Shown: piece by piece, positions 61,148 to 64,000 of the stretch | Layout: each line of letters begins with the position of its first letter | How positions within the stretch are numbered: position 1 is the first letter of the stretch | From: Escherichia hormaechei_A | GTDB lineage: Bacteria; Pseudomonadota; Gammaproteobacteria; Enterobacterales; Enterobacteriaceae | Direction: 5' to 3' | Length of the DNA stretch: 64,000 nucleotides | Assembly: GCA_042434945.1 (NCBI GenBank) | Contig: CP170191.1 | Span: 1,054,001 to 1,118,000 of the forward strand | Made by a program: the position numbers and the translations under genes | Notes under the pieces: model-generated | What the model was told of the DNA's origin: nothing | The model's input: the letters and a program-made list of their open reading frames with translations, nothing else | The model's database searches: none

Positions 61148-61163
61148 AGTAAACGATTGCGTT
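61148..61163. promoter_or_regulatory. PurR operator upstream of pyrD
   Basis: AGTAAACGATTGCGTT resembles the PurR consensus ACGCAAACGTTTTCGT, with core AAACGATTGCG. It lies about 75 bp before the likely pyrD transcription start. PurR control of pyrD is known in E. coli. Confidence 0.7.
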
Positions 61164-61225
61164 TTACGTGGCTTTTTTTGCCGCAGGTCAATTCCCTTTT
61201 GGTCCGAACTCGCACATAATACGCC

Positions 61226-61243
61226 CCCGGTTTGCACACCGGG
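61226..61243 (+). promoter_or_regulatory. pyrD leader hairpin for pyrimidine-dependent start-site control
   Basis: CCCGG-TTTGCACA-CCGGG hairpin in the short leader, just before RBS AGGAG. The -10 CATAAT (61215-61220) is followed by a run CGCCCCC. In E. coli pyrC and pyrD, CTP-rich cells start at a C, giving an RNA with the hairpin that hides the RBS; low CTP shifts the start to G, giving an open leader. Confidence 0.8.
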
Positions 61244-61258
61244 AATCCAGGAGAGTTC

Positions 61259-62269
61259 ATGTACTACCCCTTCGTTCGTAAAGCCCTTTTCCAGCTCGAT
61301 CCAGAGCGCGCTCATGAGTTTACTTTTCAGCAATTACGCCGTATTACAGGAACGCCGTTTGAAGCACTGGTGCGGCAGAAAGTGCCTGCGAAACCTGTTA
61401 ACTGCATGGGCCTGACGTTTAAAAATCCGCTTGGTCTGGCAGCCGGTCTTGATAAAGACGGGGAGTGCATTGACGCGTTAGGCGCGATGGGATTTGGATC
61501 GATCGAGATCGGTACCGTCACGCCACGTCCACAGCCAGGTAATGACAAGCCGCGTCTCTTTCGTCTGGTAGATGCCGAAGGTTTGATCAACCGTATGGGC
61601 TTTAATAATCTTGGCGTTGATAACCTCGTAGAGAACGTAAAAAAGGCCCATTATGACGGCGTCCTGGGTATTAACATCGGCAAAAATAAAGATACGCCAG
61701 TGGAGCAGGGCAAAGATGACTATCTGATTTGTATGGAAAAAATCTATGCCTATGCGGGATATATCGCCATCAATATTTCATCGCCGAATACCCCAGGATT
61801 ACGCACGCTGCAATATGGTGAAGCGCTGGATGATCTCTTAACCGCGATTAAAAATAAGCAAAATGATTTGCAAGCGATGCACCATAAATATGTGCCGATC
61901 GCAGTGAAGATCGCGCCGGATCTTTCTGAAGAAGAATTGATCCAGGTTGCCGATAGTTTAGTTCGCCATAATATTGATGGCGTTATTGCAACCAATACCA
62001 CACTCGATCGTTCTCTTGTTCAGGGAATGAAAAATTGCGATCAAACCGGTGGCTTAAGTGGTCGTCCGCTTCAGTTAAAAAGCACCGAAATTATTCGCCG
62101 CTTGTCACTGGAATTAAACGGTCGCTTACCGATCATCGGTGTTGGCGGCATCGACTCGGTTATCGCTGCGCGTGAAAAGATTGCTGCGGGTGCCTCACTG
62201 GTGCAAATTTATTCTGGTTTTATTTTTAAAGGTCCGCCGCTGATTAAAGAAATCGTTACCCATATCTAA
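61259..62269 (+). CDS. pyrD: Dihydroorotate dehydrogenase (quinone)
   Basis: Class 2 membrane-associated flavoprotein oxidising dihydroorotate to orotate with quinone. Start [18 protein letters not shown] gives 336 residues; an upstream ATG at 61232 lies in the regulatory leader. An N-terminal amphipathic quinone-binding region (about 1-40) precedes the FMN TIM barrel. [15 protein letters not shown], the catalytic serine region [11 protein letters not shown] near 175 and GVGGIDS near 302 are seen. Confidence 0.98.
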
Positions 62270-62442
62270 TTATTTCTTCGAATTCCTCTTTATAAGATAA
62301 TCAGGGCTTTATTTTCAGCCCTGGTTGTTTTATATTCATCGCTGTTGCTTATTTAGACATTTTGTACTTTTATTGTTGAGGTTATTAAGCGAAGCGACAA
62401 TGGATTGTGTTGCTGCGGTTTTATAGGGTAGGGGAGAGGCAG

Positions 62443-62985
62443 ATGCGAATTAAACCAGACGATAACTGGCGTTGGTATTACGATGAAGAGCACGATCGAA
62501 TGATGCTCGATTTAGCCAATGGTATGCTATTTCGCTCACGTTTTGCGCGCAAGATGTTGACTCCAGATGCCTTTTCTCCCGCAGGCTTTTGCGTTGACGA
62601 CGCCGCGCTCTATTTCTCTTTTGAAGAAAAGTGCCGCGATTTTAATTTATCTAAAGAACAAAAAGCCGAACTGGTGCTGAATGCACTGGTAGCAATTCGC
62701 TATCTCAAACCGCAAATGCCGAAAAGCTGGCATTTTGTTTCCCATGGTGAAATGTGGGTGCCCATGCCGGGCGATGCGGCCTGCGTTTGGTTGAGCGATA
62801 CTCACGAGCAGGTCAATTTGCTGGTCGTTGAATCTGGCGAAAATGCCGCACTATGCCTGCTGGCACAACCCTGCGTTGTTATTGCGGGTCGCGCGATGCA
62901 GTTGGGCGACGCCATTAAAATCATGAACGACAGGCTGAAACCGCAGGTTAATGTTGACAGCTTCAGCCTCGAACAGGCAGTCTAA
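62443..62985 (+). CDS. zapC: Cell division protein ZapC
   Basis: Cytoplasmic protein that binds FtsZ and promotes filament bundling. Start MRIKPDDNWRWYYDEEHDRM gives 180 residues, after GGGGAGAGG as RBS; an ATG-less upstream frame to 62407 is rejected. Two beta-barrel domains are known for the family. The stop overlaps the convergent ycbX by four bases. Confidence 0.96.
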   Translation: MRIKPDDNWRWYYDEEHDRMMLDLANGMLFRSRFARKMLTPDAFSPAGFCVDDAALYFSFEEKCRDFNLSKEQKAELVLNALVAIRYLKPQMPKSWHFVSHGEMWVPMPGDAACVWLSDTHEQVNLLVVESGENAALCLLAQPCVVIAGRAMQLGDAIKIMNDRLKPQVNVDSFSLEQAV

Positions 62986-64000
62986 CGCGCCAACTTAAGT
63001 GCAGTCTTCGGTACACAGCTACAGCAAAGAATGGTGCCATCATCGCCCATTGCTGATTTTTTCAGCGGCGTGACTTCGCCTTCTAAAAGCTGAACACGGC
63101 AACTTCCACAAATGCCCGCGCGGCAAGAATAAGGGATACGAATTCCCTGATTTTCTAATTGCTCCAGCAACACCTGTTGGTTATTTCCACGAAATGCCTG
63201 TCCCTGCCAGTCAATATCTACATTTGCGTCCGGTTGTTGCGTGATGTTGGCGGTATCATCAGCGGCAGCTGCGCCGTAAATTTTTGCCGGAGTTGCCAGA
63301 ATTTCCACCTCATCGCCAACGCGAATCACGCCGCTATTACGGGCAATTAAATTCTGACCAAAATCGACATCGCCGTTATCCTGGGCAGTGCGGAAAGATT
63401 GCAATGTTTTTAATGGTTCGCCTGCCGGATGTTTTTGCCCTTTTTCTGGGCTGACGGTGGTGAAAATACAGCGGCTACAAGGTTTAACCACATCAAACAC
63501 CACATCACCAATGCGAATCACTTTCCAGCGATCTTCTTCCCAGGCTGACGCGCCGGAAACCACCAGATTGGGGCGGAATTGCTCCATTTTTACACTGGCC
63601 GGACAACGTTGTTGGAGATCACGTAACGAGGCTTCGTTAGCAAGAAGGTAAGGATAGCCATCAGCAAATGACAGAGGTACAGTGTTGTGGCGTTTCACGC
63701 GCCGGGTCATTTGTGGCCCCACCCAGCGTAATTGCACTTCGCGGGAGAAAAATCCACTTAGCCATTTGTTGATCGCGTCTGGCGCAATTCGCGCGGTAAA
63801 ATGTGTGCCCCAAACTTCGGTTGGTGCGTCTTGTGTGGCGAAATCAGCAAAACGAACATATGCGCTACTGCCATCTGGTGCGGTGAGATGCAAGCCATCA
63901 TGCACAGGTGAAGGAGTAAACCGTACCATCTGGGGAAACTGGCGAGCGGTAATAAACGTACCGTCAGGTTCCGTGATCATAAAGATGCGATCGAAGGCCA
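62982..64000 (-). CDS. ycbX: YcbX, MOSC and 2Fe-2S domain protein (5' end outside window)
   Basis: Molybdenum-cofactor protein detoxifying N-hydroxylated base analogues such as HAP, with CysJ as electron donor. About 339 C-terminal residues are inside; the family has 369. Open frame runs off the right edge through AFDRIFMITEPDG. MOSC domain includes KPCSRCIFTTV with the likely molybdenum ligand Cys. The C-terminal [2Fe-2S] ferredoxin domain has CRAGICGSCRVQLLEGE and a later CCSC. It is convergent with zapC. Confidence 0.96.
   Translation of the reverse strand, partial: AFDRIFMITEPDGTFITARQFPQMVRFTPSPVHDGLHLTAPDGSSAYVRFADFATQDAPTEVWGTHFTARIAPDAINKWLSGFFSREVQLRWVGPQMTRRVKRHNTVPLSFADGYPYLLANEASLRDLQQRCPASVKMEQFRPNLVVSGASAWEEDRWKVIRIGDVVFDVVKPCSRCIFTTVSPEKGQKHPAGEPLKTLQSFRTAQDNGDVDFGQNLIARNSGVIRVGDEVEILATPAKIYGAAAADDTANITQQPDANVDIDWQGQAFRGNNQQVLLEQLENQGIRIPYSCRAGICGSCRVQLLEGEVTPLKKSAMGDDGTILCCSCVPKTALKLAR

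Overview
The window is a chromosomal segment from Escherichia, either E. coli or a close sister such as E. fergusonii, E. albertii or a cryptic clade. Gene order follows the K-12 map from lrp to ycbX: lrp, ftsK, lolA, rarA, serS, dmsABC, ycaD, pflA, pflB, focA, ycaO, ycaP, serC, aroA, ycaL, cmk, rpsA, ihfB, ycaI, msbA, lpxK, ycaQ, ycaR, kdsB, ycbJ, elyC, cmoM, mukFEB, ldtD, mepK, ycbL, aspC, ompF, asnS, pncB, pepN, ssuBCDAE, pyrD, zapC, ycbX. Many predicted proteins (OmpF, AsnS, MukF, MukE, CmoM, PflB, DmsA, AspC, PyrD) match what I remember of K-12 almost residue for residue. I see no rRNA or tRNA gene, insertion sequence, prophage, CRISPR array or defence locus.

Layout. 0-7.7 kb: global regulation, division and translation (lrp, ftsK, lolA, rarA, serS). 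7.9-20.3 kb: anaerobic metabolism, with DMSO reductase, pyruvate formate-lyase with its activase and formate channel, and ycaO; FNR-like boxes lie upstream of dmsA and focA. 20.4-27.8 kb: serine/aromatic biosynthesis, cmk, ribosomal protein S1 and IHF-beta. 27.9-37.0 kb: a ComEC homologue and envelope/LPS genes (msbA, lpxK, kdsB, elyC). 37.1-46.4 kb: the smtA/cmoM-mukFEB condensin operon and ldtD. 46.5-56.7 kb: mepK, ycbL, aspC, ompF, asnS, pncB, pepN. 56.8-61.0 kb: sulfonate uptake and use (ssuEADCB). 61.2-64.0 kb: pyrD, zapC and the 3' part of ycbX.

The main unusual feature is mosaicism. At least five blocks encode proteins clearly diverged from the K-12 versions I remember, set between nearly identical blocks: (A) about 11.7-13.98 kb, end of dmsC, ycaD and a CigR-like gene; (B) about 27.8-30.2 kb, ycaI; (C) about 32.1-37.1 kb, most of lpxK to elyC; (D) about 44.3-45.65 kb, mukB tail and the 5' two thirds of ldtD; (E) about 58.15-61.1 kb, 5' ssuC, ssuD, ssuA, ssuE. 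Several boundaries fall inside genes and create chimeric dmsC, lpxK, ldtD and ssuC. The pattern fits homologous replacement from another enterobacterium. Content also differs: ycaC, ycaM, ycaN and ycaK are absent, a CigR-like gene is present, and the elf (ycbQ-ycbF) fimbrial cluster is absent between ssuE and pyrD.

ldtD carries a single-base deletion near 45,654-45,656, close to its divergent-to-conserved transition. It separates the signal and peptidoglycan-binding half from the YkuD catalytic half. I found no convincing wholly new biological system. The donor-like blocks, the chimeric genes and the broken ldtD deserve the closest look. All K-12 comparisons are from memory and need an alignment to confirm.
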